64,000 nt of DNA from Weissella bombi (GTDB lineage: Bacteria > Bacillota > Bacilli > Lactobacillales > Lactobacillaceae), in assembly GCF_900094835.1 (NCBI RefSeq), contig NZ_FMAO01000008.1, positions 1-64,000 of the forward strand, read 5' to 3'. The notes below the pieces were generated by a model. It was given only the letters and a program-made list of their open reading frames with translations. It was not told the DNA's origin and made no database searches. Below, in pieces: positions 33,511 to 41,705 of the stretch. Every line of letters begins with the position of its first letter. Within the stretch, counting starts at the first letter, position 1. A program made the position numbers and the translations under genes.

Positions 33511-34359
33511 ATGAAAAAAATTGATAAGGGTATCAGCTTTGTCACTCAAAATCTGAAAATGTTTCGTTGTTTAGTTGATAATGAACCCTATGATCACATG
33601 GAAGAACATACTTTGGTGTGTCCACATGGTCATCGTTTGGATTTGAATAAGAAGGGTTCATTATATTTTTTGAATAAAGCTGTAAACACGGAATATGATG
33701 ACAGTATGTTGGCATCACGACGTAAAGTATTAACAGCCGGATTGTTTGATGGGATTGTACAAGCAGTTTATGAAGAACTACCTAGTCATCCCCAACGTAT
33801 TTTAGATGTTGGTACAGGTGAAGGGACACCATTAAAACGCTTGTTAGATTTACGTAAGCAAGCTGACACAGCCATTGGTTTTGATATTTCAAAAGCTGGT
33901 GTTAATTTAGCAACGCAATTAGAGTCAGATGCTTTTTTTGCAGTAGCGGACTTAGCAAATCTACCATTTACGGATGCTAGTTTTGATAGTATTGTGGAAT
34001 TTTTCTCACCAAGTGCTTATGGAGAATTTAAACGTGTTTTAGCGCCTGGTGGGACTTTGGTTAAAATTGTGCCAGCATCAGGCTACTTACATGAACTGCG
34101 AGAGATGTTATATCCAGTTGATTCACCTAAGCATACTTATCAAAATGATAAGGTCGTGCAACGCTTTATGGAAAATTATCCAACGGCAACACAGCGAGAG
34201 ATATCATATAAGTGGGATATTCCAAGTGATTTATATGTTGATTTATTACATATGACACCTTTGCACTGGGGAGCCCGCCCAGAAACACAAGCGATGGCAG
34301 AAAATACGCCATTAAAACAGGTTACTGTAAACGTTGTTGTGATGACTTATCAACACTAA
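33511..34359 (+). CDS. RlmA-like 23S rRNA guanine-N1 methyltransferase
   Basis: SAM-dependent methyltransferase of the RlmA family, which methylates G745/G748 of helix 35 in 23S rRNA. It has 282 residues: an N-terminal zinc-finger-like region, then a Rossmann fold with motif I ILDVGTGEGTP (97-107) and a long C-terminal part. The zinc ligands are expected as C-x2-C ... C-x3-H; here they are C20, D23, C37 and H41, so one cysteine is replaced by aspartate. Whether it methylates G745 or G748 cannot be told. Confidence 0.83.
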   Translation: MKKIDKGISFVTQNLKMFRCLVDNEPYDHMEEHTLVCPHGHRLDLNKKGSLYFLNKAVNTEYDDSMLASRRKVLTAGLFDGIVQAVYEELPSHPQRILDVGTGEGTPLKRLLDLRKQADTAIGFDISKAGVNLATQLESDAFFAVADLANLPFTDASFDSIVEFFSPSAYGEFKRVLAPGGTLVKIVPASGYLHELREMLYPVDSPKHTYQNDKVVQRFMENYPTATQREISYKWDIPSDLYVDLLHMTPLHWGARPETQAMAENTPLKQVTVNVVVMTYQH

Positions 34360-34360
34360 T

Positions 34361-34411
34361 TGTGCATAATGTGGATAAAACAGGTATTTTTCCACAAAAA
34401 ATTGTGGAAAA
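34361..34411. promoter_or_regulatory. Cluster of four DnaA-box matches
   Basis: On the minus strand TTATGCACA (34361-34369) and TTATCCACA (34370-34378) abut head-to-tail. Then TTTTCCACA lies on the plus strand (34388-34396) and again on the minus strand (34403-34411). The first two fit the TTATNCACA consensus exactly; the other two have one mismatch. The last two also form the inverted repeat TTTTTCCACA/TGTGGAAAAA, which could serve as a weak terminator of the preceding gene. Confidence 0.6.
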
Positions 34412-34489
34412 AGTTATAAAAATTCTGTAAAATAGTCATAATAGGGTGAGAGCCCAGTATGACTATATTTAATGAATGGAGCTGCGTAT

Positions 34490-34891
34490 ATGTTTCCTGA
34501 TCGCTTACGTGAATTACGAAAAGGTCGTAATATCACATTGGAAAATCTTGCTGAAGAAATGAATAAACATCTTGAGCCAGGTCAAAAACCAAATACAGCT
34601 GCTCAAATTGGAAACTGGGAGCGCGGCGACCGTTCACCATCGTATATTGAAGTTCGCAAATTAGCAGATTTCTTCAATGTGTCGATGGACTTTTTAGTGG
34701 GACGTGCGATGTCAGAAAAGACAGATTTGTCTTTGTTGTTCCTATCTGGTAAAGAAATTGACTTTAACGGTAAGCCTTTAACAGATCAACAGCGTTTTGA
34801 TATTTTCCAATATGTTAATGCTTATTTGAATCCAGTCTCATATACTGCTGAAGATGATTTGCGCAGTAACCATCAAGAAAGTCTATTTTAA
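34490..34891 (+). CDS. XRE-family transcriptional regulator
   Basis: 133 residues with an N-terminal Cro/CI helix-turn-helix (about 5-70: RLRELRKGRNITLENLAEEM ... GNWERGDRSPS ... LADFFNVSMDFLVG). The helix 2-3 turn carries a longer insert (KHLEPGQKPNTAAQ) than usual. The C-terminal 60 residues are not recognised. ATG 34490 has TGGAG seven bases upstream. It starts about 80 bp after the DnaA-box cluster and 11 bp before an unknown methyltransferase-like gene. Confidence 0.87.
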   Translation: MFPDRLRELRKGRNITLENLAEEMNKHLEPGQKPNTAAQIGNWERGDRSPSYIEVRKLADFFNVSMDFLVGRAMSEKTDLSLLFLSGKEIDFNGKPLTDQQRFDIFQYVNAYLNPVSYTAEDDLRSNHQESLF

Positions 34892-34902
34892 AAGGAATGT
34901 AT

Positions 34903-35733
34903 ATGAACCAAACAGAATTAATTCGATTTGGTACTGGTCGACAGCTCACTGAGATTGATTATCTTAGTGAGCTGTTGTCGTATCAAACGTCATTTAAATC
35001 AATTAAATCTATCAATCAATTGATTACAACAGTTAGTCAGGTTATTAAAGATATTAATCAGGGACTTCTACCACAACAGTTACCGGTTTTAGAAGTAACG
35101 GACACCATGATTAGTGATGTGCAAAAATTTATTCTAAATAAATTTCCAACACAACCAGCTAAGGGTAATGCATTGTGGGGAAAAATGAGTGATGACCTTG
35201 AAGCTATCGATTTTTTAGTTCGTCATTTACGCGATGCCTTAATCGAATATTTTAGTATGTACGGTTACGTTTCCACACCTTTTATTCAAGATTTATCTAC
35301 CTATTTGGCAGGAAAACCTGTTTTGGAATTAATGGCTGGACATGGTTATTTATCAGCTGGATTACGTGCATACAATCCAACGCAAACAATCATTGCAACT
35401 GACAATCAACTATGGCGTGAGCAACCAGATATAACGCTATACCAACCGGTAACAACAGTTGAAAATATGACGGGTTTGGCTGCGTTAGAGGAGTATGGCG
35501 AACAAGTCGCTGTAATTATTATGAGTTGGGCGCCCGATACATCAACTGCTGACTGGGAATTATTACAAGTTATTCGTAACCAGTATCCAAGCAAGAAACT
35601 GTTGGTTATTGGTGAGTATCTCGGTGCAACTAATTCAAAAGTATTTTGGCAGCAGGCTAAATTAAACCCAATTTTGGCTACGCACCATCATACTTTTGAT
35701 TTAATAGATGAACAAGTTTATGAAGTAGAATAG
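34903..35733 (+). CDS. Putative SAM-dependent methyltransferase-like protein
   Basis: 276 residues, not recognised as a characterised enzyme. The second half resembles a class-I methyltransferase: VLELMAGHGYLSAGL (140-154) as motif I, an acidic end of strand 2 at D167, and MSWAPD (207-212) in the place of motif IV. The first 130 residues are helical with no family I can name. ATG 34903 is six bases after AAAGGA. It is almost certainly cotranscribed with the XRE gene. Substrate unknown; a non-catalytic SAM-binding role is possible. Confidence 0.7.
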   Translation: MNQTELIRFGTGRQLTEIDYLSELLSYQTSFKSIKSINQLITTVSQVIKDINQGLLPQQLPVLEVTDTMISDVQKFILNKFPTQPAKGNALWGKMSDDLEAIDFLVRHLRDALIEYFSMYGYVSTPFIQDLSTYLAGKPVLELMAGHGYLSAGLRAYNPTQTIIATDNQLWREQPDITLYQPVTTVENMTGLAALEEYGEQVAVIIMSWAPDTSTADWELLQVIRNQYPSKKLLVIGEYLGATNSKVFWQQAKLNPILATHHHTFDLIDEQVYEVE

Positions 35734-35747
35734 GATATTATTTAAAA

Positions 35748-37004
35748 ATGTTAGCTGAAACAAAACGTCAAACAATAGCGTTAGTGATTGCAACGATTGC
35801 ATTAGGAATCATTGTTGGCTTTAGTTCGTTATTATTAGGTCAATTATTAGATATTGTTGAACAGTTATTTTTACATTTTGAAGAAAATGCACATATACCA
35901 GTTGCTACTGCTGCAACACCAATTAATCGCTTAGTTTCAGTGACATTAGGCGGAATTATTGTTGCCTTAATTTGGTATGCATTGCAACGTTATGGTAAAC
36001 CAACTGTTAGCATCAATAAAGCGTTGCAAGGAGAGAAGATGCCGTTTGGTGTGACAATTATTCACGTCATGACACAAATCTTCTATGTAGCAACAGGTGG
36101 TTCAATTGGTCGCGAATTAGCACCGCGTGAAGCTGGAACATTGATGGCGCAAACGTGGCAAAAATTTGCAGGTCGAATTGGATTAGCTGAACTATCGGTT
36201 GATGATCAACGCTTGTTATTAGCTTCTGCAGCAGGAGCTGGGTTTGCGGGTATTTATATCGCGCCTATTACGGGGATGCTATTTGCTGTTGAAATTTTAC
36301 TTAAAAAAGTAGATATTAAAACAGTATCGGTTAGCTTGAGCATGTCTGTGATTGCGATGCTAGTTGGTTCGATTACGAAGGGATTTGTGCCTTATTATTT
36401 AATTGCTCATAAGAATTTTTCAATTAAGATGTTACCATTTGTCGTAGTGGTTGCATTGGTTATGGGACTATTAGGTGGTCTTTTCCGACGTGGTTTTCAA
36501 TGGGCTGGCAAGCATAGTGCACAGAGCAAACAGATTTTGTGGCAGTTGCCATTAGTTGCGCTATTAACTGGTATAGTTGCCATGAAGATGCCTCAAATCA
36601 TGGGAAACGGTCGTGGTTTGGCTGAATTTTCTTTTGTGAACCTTGATCAAAAGGTAATTGTTTTCTTGTTAGTAGGGGCAGCATTAAAAACGATTGTTAC
36701 CATTCTTACTATTAAAGCAGGAGCTGCAGGTGGTACATTGACACCGTCAATTGCAATTGGTGGTGCGCTAGGTGGTGTTATCGGGTTTGCATACATGGTT
36801 ATTATGCCTGGTTTATCAATGGCGACAATTGCTCAGGCAGGTGTTATTGGTGCCGTCGGATTCTTGGCAGCTTCACAGCAAGCACCTTTGATGGCATTGT
36901 TTATGTTATTTGAAGTTTGTCATTTAGATTCCTCAGCATTATTACCACTAGGGTTAACAGTAGCTTTGGCTAGTGTATCTTCTAAATTAGTTTTAAGTAA
37001 ATAA
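35748..37004 (+). CDS. ClC-family chloride channel/antiporter-like protein
   Basis: Membrane protein of 418 residues with about 10 hydrophobic helices. ClC signatures are GGSIGRELAPREAG (near 118-131, the position of GREGP with the gating glutamate kept) and GAAGGTLTPSIAIGG (GxFxP-like). The first ClC motif GSGIP is not visible and the GREGP proline is shifted, so this is a divergent member; ion and direction cannot be predicted. It starts 14 bp after the previous gene and ends at a two-way terminator. Confidence 0.85.
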   Translation: MLAETKRQTIALVIATIALGIIVGFSSLLLGQLLDIVEQLFLHFEENAHIPVATAATPINRLVSVTLGGIIVALIWYALQRYGKPTVSINKALQGEKMPFGVTIIHVMTQIFYVATGGSIGRELAPREAGTLMAQTWQKFAGRIGLAELSVDDQRLLLASAAGAGFAGIYIAPITGMLFAVEILLKKVDIKTVSVSLSMSVIAMLVGSITKGFVPYYLIAHKNFSIKMLPFVVVVALVMGLLGGLFRRGFQWAGKHSAQSKQILWQLPLVALLTGIVAMKMPQIMGNGRGLAEFSFVNLDQKVIVFLLVGAALKTIVTILTIKAGAAGGTLTPSIAIGGALGGVIGFAYMVIMPGLSMATIAQAGVIGAVGFLAASQQAPLMALFMLFEVCHLDSSALLPLGLTVALASVSSKLVLSK

Positions 37005-37013
37005 TATGTTAAC

Positions 37014-37058
37014 AAAAAAGCGACAGGCAACCAATCTTGGTTAGCTTGTCGCTTTTTA
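37014..37058. terminator. Two-way terminator between the ClC and ThrE genes
   Basis: Long stem AAAAAGCGACA...TGTCGCTTTTT with an inner ACCAA/TTGGT; A- and T-runs on both sides serve the convergent genes. Confidence 0.92.
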
Positions 37059-37073
37059 TGTGTCTGAAAAATT

Positions 37074-37526
37074 TTATGATTTTTTAGGTCGTTTTTTATA
37101 AACAATTTCAGAAATCATTTGTGAAGTAACATACCCTAAGGCAATAGCGCCGGTAACCATGGTAACATGGATAGTTTGTGTTAATGCCTCAACGGGCTGT
37201 TGATTAACAAATGACGTTAGTGCTTGATAGGCACTGGCACCAGGAACTAAGGGGACTAAGCCAGGAATACTGAAAATAGTACTAGGGGCCTTTTTACGAA
37301 TGGAAAAAATAATGCCGCCCAGTCCAACGACAAGGGCGCCTAAAAAGTTACCAAGGATTGAACCGCCACCTAATTTAAATAGTACCCAGTAAACAATCCA
37401 GCCTAAACCACCAAGTAGGCTAGCTTCATTTAGCATTTTTTTCGGCACGTTAATGAATAATCCGAAGGTGAAAGTACCCAGATAACTAAAGACAAATTGA
37501 ATTATAAAATGAAATAATGTCATCAT
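37074..37526 (-). CDS. Threonine/serine exporter family, small subunit (ThrE_2-like)
   Basis: 150 residues with four to five hydrophobic segments and the central SIPGLVPLVPGASAYQ loop typical of the DUF3815/ThrE_2 family. In Corynebacterium ThrE both halves are one protein that exports threonine and serine; in Firmicutes they are split. SD AGAGGT. Downstream of, and cotranscribed with, the larger half at 37555. Substrate inferred from the family only. Confidence 0.85.
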   Translation of the reverse strand: MMTLFHFIIQFVFSYLGTFTFGLFINVPKKMLNEASLLGGLGWIVYWVLFKLGGGSILGNFLGALVVGLGGIIFSIRKKAPSTIFSIPGLVPLVPGASAYQALTSFVNQQPVEALTQTIHVTMVTGAIALGYVTSQMISEIVYKKRPKKS

Positions 37527-37554
37527 TTATTACCTCTAAAAATTAATGTGTGGG

Positions 37555-38307
37555 TTAAGCGTAGCGTAGAACGGCACCAATTCCGAACGCAATGGCGCTG
37601 ATTACAATTAGCGACTCAATCATACGTTCGATACCCGATAGTAGGTTTCCCTCAAATATATCGCGTAGGGCGGTTGTCATCGGTACGCCAGGCACTAATG
37701 GCATAATTGCACCGATGATAATGTTGGATATGCTAATACCAAGATGTAAACGAACACCAACTACAACACTAATACCAACAGTTAAGGCACCCAAAAATTC
37801 GCTCATAAAACGAATTCTAACGTGTTCACCGACATACCAGGCTACAATGTAGCCCAATGCACCAGCGACAAAGGTGATTGGTAAATCAAACCAATCATAT
37901 TTTTGAGTAAATGTAATCATCAAAAAAGCACTCTCTAAACCAGCCCCAATTGTTTGTAACCACAGTGGGTACAAACTTTTCGATTTATTGAGTTCAAGTA
38001 AACGTTGTTTTAGTTCGTCAATATCAATAACGTTTTCGGAATATTGACGGGATAGATGATTAATAATATGAATTTTATTCATATTAATACCACGCTTAGC
38101 GACTTGAACAAAACGAGTTGCTGATGAATCATCCTGTAGGTTGACTAGCACACCAGTTAAACTGGTAAATGCTTCGGCTTCGATTTCTGGATTGCGATTA
38201 ATAATATGTTTAATTGTGTCTTCGACACGCCACATTTCTGCGCCTGATTCAATCAACATCCGACCTGCCAAAGCACCAACATCGATGGTTTTACTTACTG
38301 ATGTCAT
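37555..38307 (-). CDS. Threonine/serine exporter family, large subunit (ThrE_1-like)
   Basis: 250 residues. The cytoplasmic N-terminal half (about 1-115) has the DUF1212 signature GRMLIESGAEMWRVEDT, followed by five membrane segments with a MPLVPGVPMTTALRD loop. With the small partner 28 bp downstream it forms the split ThrE-type exporter. The start has no strong SD. It is divergent from the ArgE/DapE-type gene. Confidence 0.87.
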   Translation of the reverse strand: MTSVSKTIDVGALAGRMLIESGAEMWRVEDTIKHIINRNPEIEAEAFTSLTGVLVNLQDDSSATRFVQVAKRGINMNKIHIINHLSRQYSENVIDIDELKQRLLELNKSKSLYPLWLQTIGAGLESAFLMITFTQKYDWFDLPITFVAGALGYIVAWYVGEHVRIRFMSEFLGALTVGISVVVGVRLHLGISISNIIIGAIMPLVPGVPMTTALRDIFEGNLLSGIERMIESLIVISAIAFGIGAVLRYA

Positions 38308-38497
38308 GTTTTATCTATCGGTGGCGGTTTAAAAATTTTAACGGCCAACCGTCCTTTCTAATAAAATTCGTTACTATCTAGTGTATATGAAATTTATTAG
38401 AAAGGACAAGTACCAAAAAAATATTTGATTGGCAAAGTGAAAACGGGGTGGAATACTTTTTTACTATGGCTTGAGACTTTTATAATGTTTACATTAA

Positions 38498-38503
38498 TAT
38501 AAT
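38498..38503 (+). promoter_or_regulatory. -10 element upstream of the ArgE/DapE-type gene
   Basis: Perfect TATAAT 65 bp before the start, with another TATAAT at 38481; both lack a good -35. The 260-bp divergent region 38308-38568 holds no gene. Confidence 0.4.
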
Positions 38504-38568
38504 GAAGTGTTAAATTTGTCATAACCTAATTAAAGAAGGCACAGAAAAAATTTATGGGGGAATTTGTG

Positions 38569-39798
38569 ATGCAAGAAGAACAAAAGTTATCAATTTTGAA
38601 AGACATTATTGCAATTCAATCTGTGAATGATCATGAAAGAGATGTTGCGGTTTACTTAAAGAAATTATTTGATGAAGCTGGTATTAAAAATGACATCTTG
38701 CCTTTGGGTGATTCGAAAACACGTGCTAATTTAGTTGCTGAACTTGGTACAGGTAAGCCGGTGCTTGCGATTTCTGGTCATATGGATGTTGTTGAGGTAG
38801 ATGCTGACCATTGGGCAACCGATCCATTTACACTAACGGAAAAAGATGGCAATCTTTATGGTCGTGGTGCAACGGATATGAAGGCTGGTTTGGCGGCAAT
38901 GGTGATTGCCATGCTGGAATTAAAAGAGTCTGGCACAGCAATTCCGGGTACGATTCGTTTGTTAGCGACTGCTGGTGAAGAAGTCGGTATGCCTGGTGCA
39001 AAGGCTTTTAAAGATCAAGGTTATATGGATGATGTTGATGCTCTATTGATTACAGAGCCATCAGGTATTTATCGTGCTATCTACGCAAATAAAGGTGAGT
39101 TGAATGTTACTGTAAACTCAGCTGGTAAAGCTGCTCATAGCTCAATGCCATATCTTGGCAATAATGCTGTGGAGCATTTGATTAATGTTTTACAAAACAT
39201 TAAGACAGGTATTCAGGATGCAACAGCTGATATCAATGATGATGTACTTGGTGATACGGTTATTAATATCGATACAATTAAGGGTGGTAATCAGGTTAAT
39301 GCCATTCCGTCTGCTGCCCAAGCTGAAATTAATATTCGAACAATTCCAGAATTTGATAATGCTAAACTTTGGGCAAAGTTACAAGAAATTATTAAAGCCT
39401 ATAACGATTCAGGAACAGGTGATATTTCCGTTACAGTAGGTATGGATGTGACACCTATTAGTGGTAACAGTGACTCTAAACTGTTGAAAGATATTCAACG
39501 TATAGCTGCACCGTTTGTTTCTAGCGATAAAATGTCTGCTGATGAGCTACAGAAATTGACTGCAGAAGCTAAAGATGTTGGTATCAAAGATTACAAACCT
39601 GGTGATATTATTGCAGAAGGTGTTCCTGGGGGTACTGATGCAAGTCAATTAATTATTGATCAACCAATGGGCTTTGATTTTGTAATGTATGGACCAGGTA
39701 ATAATACACCACATCAAGATAATGAATTTGTACCAAAGTCACAGTATTTGAACTTTATTGAAATTTATAAGCAACTATTTACTGAATTTGGAAAGTAA
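38569..39798 (+). CDS. ArgE/DapE-family zinc deacylase
   Basis: M20 metallopeptidase-family enzyme of 409 residues. Metal-site segments: SGHMDVV with H71 and D73, GRGATDMKAG with D103, and TAGEEVG with the catalytic E137. Closest by general look to proteins annotated succinyl-diaminopimelate desuccinylase. A role in lysine/DAP synthesis is uncertain because no dap genes are near, so a peptide or acyl-amino-acid hydrolase is as likely. ATG 38569 is used, with GGGGGA seven bases upstream. Confidence 0.86.
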   Translation: MQEEQKLSILKDIIAIQSVNDHERDVAVYLKKLFDEAGIKNDILPLGDSKTRANLVAELGTGKPVLAISGHMDVVEVDADHWATDPFTLTEKDGNLYGRGATDMKAGLAAMVIAMLELKESGTAIPGTIRLLATAGEEVGMPGAKAFKDQGYMDDVDALLITEPSGIYRAIYANKGELNVTVNSAGKAAHSSMPYLGNNAVEHLINVLQNIKTGIQDATADINDDVLGDTVINIDTIKGGNQVNAIPSAAQAEINIRTIPEFDNAKLWAKLQEIIKAYNDSGTGDISVTVGMDVTPISGNSDSKLLKDIQRIAAPFVSSDKMSADELQKLTAEAKDVGIKDYKPGDIIAEGVPGGTDASQLIIDQPMGFDFVMYGPGNNTPHQDNEFVPKSQYLNFIEIYKQLFTEFGK

Positions 39799-39802
39799 TA
39801 TA

Positions 39803-39850
39803 AAAAAGGGCTGGTAAGTTATCATTGAGATAGCTTACCAGCCCTTTAAA
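39803..39850. terminator. Two-way terminator-like hairpin
   Basis: 14-bp perfect stem AAAGGGCTGGTAAG / CTTACCAGCCCTTT with an inner TATC/GATA. It serves the deacylase gene and the convergent pspC-like gene; the T-run is short. Confidence 0.75.
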
Positions 39851-39858
39851 TTAATATT

Positions 39859-40035
39859 TTATTTTTCAGGCAACAATAACCATAGAATTAGGTAAATAAC
39901 TAAACCAGGAAATGGACTAAGTGTTAGTAATATCCAAATAATTCTTAGTAAAGTAACATTCCAACCAAAACGTTCAGCTAGGCCACCTAAGACACCAGCA
40001 AAAACGCGATGATTCGTTGAACGATATAAATTCAT
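39859..40035 (-). CDS. Small PspC-domain membrane protein
   Basis: A 58-residue protein. It begins MNLYRSTNHRVFAGVLGG, continues with LAERFGWNVTLLRI and a hydrophobic helix, and ends LWLLLPEK. This is the PspC domain (phage-shock-protein C type: VxxGVxGGLA...G.D...RI). GGGGGGAAA is the SD. In Bacilli such short PspC proteins belong to envelope-stress systems; here it stands alone with no liaR-type partner in the window. Confidence 0.88.
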   Translation of the reverse strand: MNLYRSTNHRVFAGVLGGLAERFGWNVTLLRIIWILLTLSPFPGLVIYLILWLLLPEK

Positions 40036-40115
40036 AATATATTTCCCCCCTGCGTCCCTTTAGTTTCATTATACATGAAAAGCTACAGAACTCTAAGAAT
40101 AATCACTTAAATGTC

Positions 40116-41489
40116 TTATTCAAATTTTGCTGCAGCACGCTTAATCAAACGTGAATTTGCAAAGACGGCTGACAAACCAATGCAGCCAAGGTTGGCAAAC
40201 GTAAAGATGAAGAAGACACCGGCAGTTCCGAGTTGGGCAATTAGTAGTGGGAAGACTAAACTGATCCCAAAGTTGGTCAACCAAATCATAGCCGTACTAA
40301 TGGCGTTGAAAGTTGTTCGTAATTGTTGTGGGAACATTTCAGAAAGCAACATCCAAGTTACCGGGCTGATTAATCCTTGTTGTGTGGCTAAGAAATAAGC
40401 CAAAATGATTAGAATTAAAATATTATTCATCCCCGGCGCTAGTGGTGTTGTTTTCATGACCCAGCTGAGTAGTCCTAAACTAATAACATTTGAAGCAAGT
40501 CCAATCGTTAATAAGCGATAGGGTGAGAGGCGCTCAACGACACGTCTACCAGCAAAAATAGCAATTGATGAAACGATACCAATTAAAACATTACCGTATA
40601 GTGATGCACCTGAACCTAATCCCACTTTTTCAAGAATAATTGAACCATAATACATCACAGTGTTAATACCAGAAGCTTGTTGAATAAAACCAATTGTTAA
40701 ACCTGCACCAAGAATGTAGATGGCGGCTTTAGAAGAAAAAATAAGATGCCAATCGGTTTTTTCACCTTGGCGAATGGATTGCTTAGCTTCATTAATATTT
40801 TCACGAATATCTAGTTTTGGAAAACCTAATTTTTTAAAAACACGTTGCGCACGATCACGTTGGCGTTCTAGTAGATACCAAAATGGACTATTAGGAATAT
40901 TAGTTGAAGAAATCCATAAAAAGATGGCTGGTACAGCTGCTGCTAGCATCATAATACGCCAAATTGGATGCCAATCTGGCCAAAGTGATCCAAGAATAGC
41001 GTTAACTGTAAAAGCAGTTAGTTGTCCCATAACGATGGCAATAGCGTTTTTATTGACGTTTTTTGTTTTAAGTCGATCAGGAGAAATTTCATCCAAATAT
41101 AACGGTGATAGACTTGAAGCACACCCGACAGATAAGCCGAGAATAAAACGAGAAATGATTAACATCCAAGCGTTAATAGATAATGAACAAGCAACGGTTG
41201 CAACTGTAAAAATAGCTGCTACCCATTGTAGTAATTTTTTACGCCCAAGATTATCGGCTAGTGTGGTGACTGCCAAAGCACCAAACATACAGCCTAATAC
41301 TAAGGCACTAGAAATTAGTCCTTGCACAGTCGGTGAGGCACCTAATTGGTCAGGGCGACTGATGAATGTTAATGCACCATTAATTACCCCAGTGTCGTAA
41401 CCGAATAGAAATCCACCTAGTGCGATAATGTATGATGTGTAATTAAGAAATGCGTTGTTCTTTTTGGGACCAGACTTTTCTTTCTGCAA
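40116..41489 (-). CDS. Sugar porter, major facilitator superfamily
   Basis: Proton-coupled sugar importer with 12 membrane segments and about 457 residues. Sugar-porter marks: GGFLFGYDTGVINGAL in helix 1, DNLGRKK in the 2-3 loop, RFILGLSVG in helix 4, and QQASGINTVMYYG in helix 7 (sugar binding). The usual PESPR after helix 6 is PNSPFW. It resembles xylose/inositol transporters; sugar unknown. The start is uncertain: TTG 41489 gives MQKEK and leaves 13 bases after AAAGGA, while GTG 41501 nearly touches the SD. Confidence 0.88.
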   Translation of the reverse strand: MQKEKSGPKKNNAFLNYTSYIIALGGFLFGYDTGVINGALTFISRPDQLGASPTVQGLISSALVLGCMFGALAVTTLADNLGRKKLLQWVAAIFTVATVACSLSINAWMLIISRFILGLSVGCASSLSPLYLDEISPDRLKTKNVNKNAIAIVMGQLTAFTVNAILGSLWPDWHPIWRIMMLAAAVPAIFLWISSTNIPNSPFWYLLERQRDRAQRVFKKLGFPKLDIRENINEAKQSIRQGEKTDWHLIFSSKAAIYILGAGLTIGFIQQASGINTVMYYGSIILEKVGLGSGASLYGNVLIGIVSSIAIFAGRRVVERLSPYRLLTIGLASNVISLGLLSWVMKTTPLAPGMNNILILIILAYFLATQQGLISPVTWMLLSEMFPQQLRTTFNAISTAMIWLTNFGISLVFPLLIAQLGTAGVFFIFTFANLGCIGLSAVFANSRLIKRAAAKFE

Positions 41490-41644
41490 AATAAAATACA
41501 CTTCCTTTCAGAATTTAAAAAAGACCTCAATGATTGTACTGAATTTATCAAGTTAATTATAGAAAAAACGATCATATTAAAAGAAACATCCCTACAAAAA
41601 GTAGTGTACTACTCGAAACCTTAAATGAAAAATAAAAATATATC

Positions 41645-41692
41645 AAAAAAGACGCTTAAATCCGCGTTATGACTGGATTTAAGTGTCTTTTA
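41645..41692 (-). terminator. Terminator of pepF
   Basis: 17-bp stem (41645-41663 with 41675-41691) ending in six T on the minus strand; it may also stop transcription from the plus strand. Confidence 0.9.
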
Positions 41693-41705
41693 TGTTTTAT
41701 TCAAA

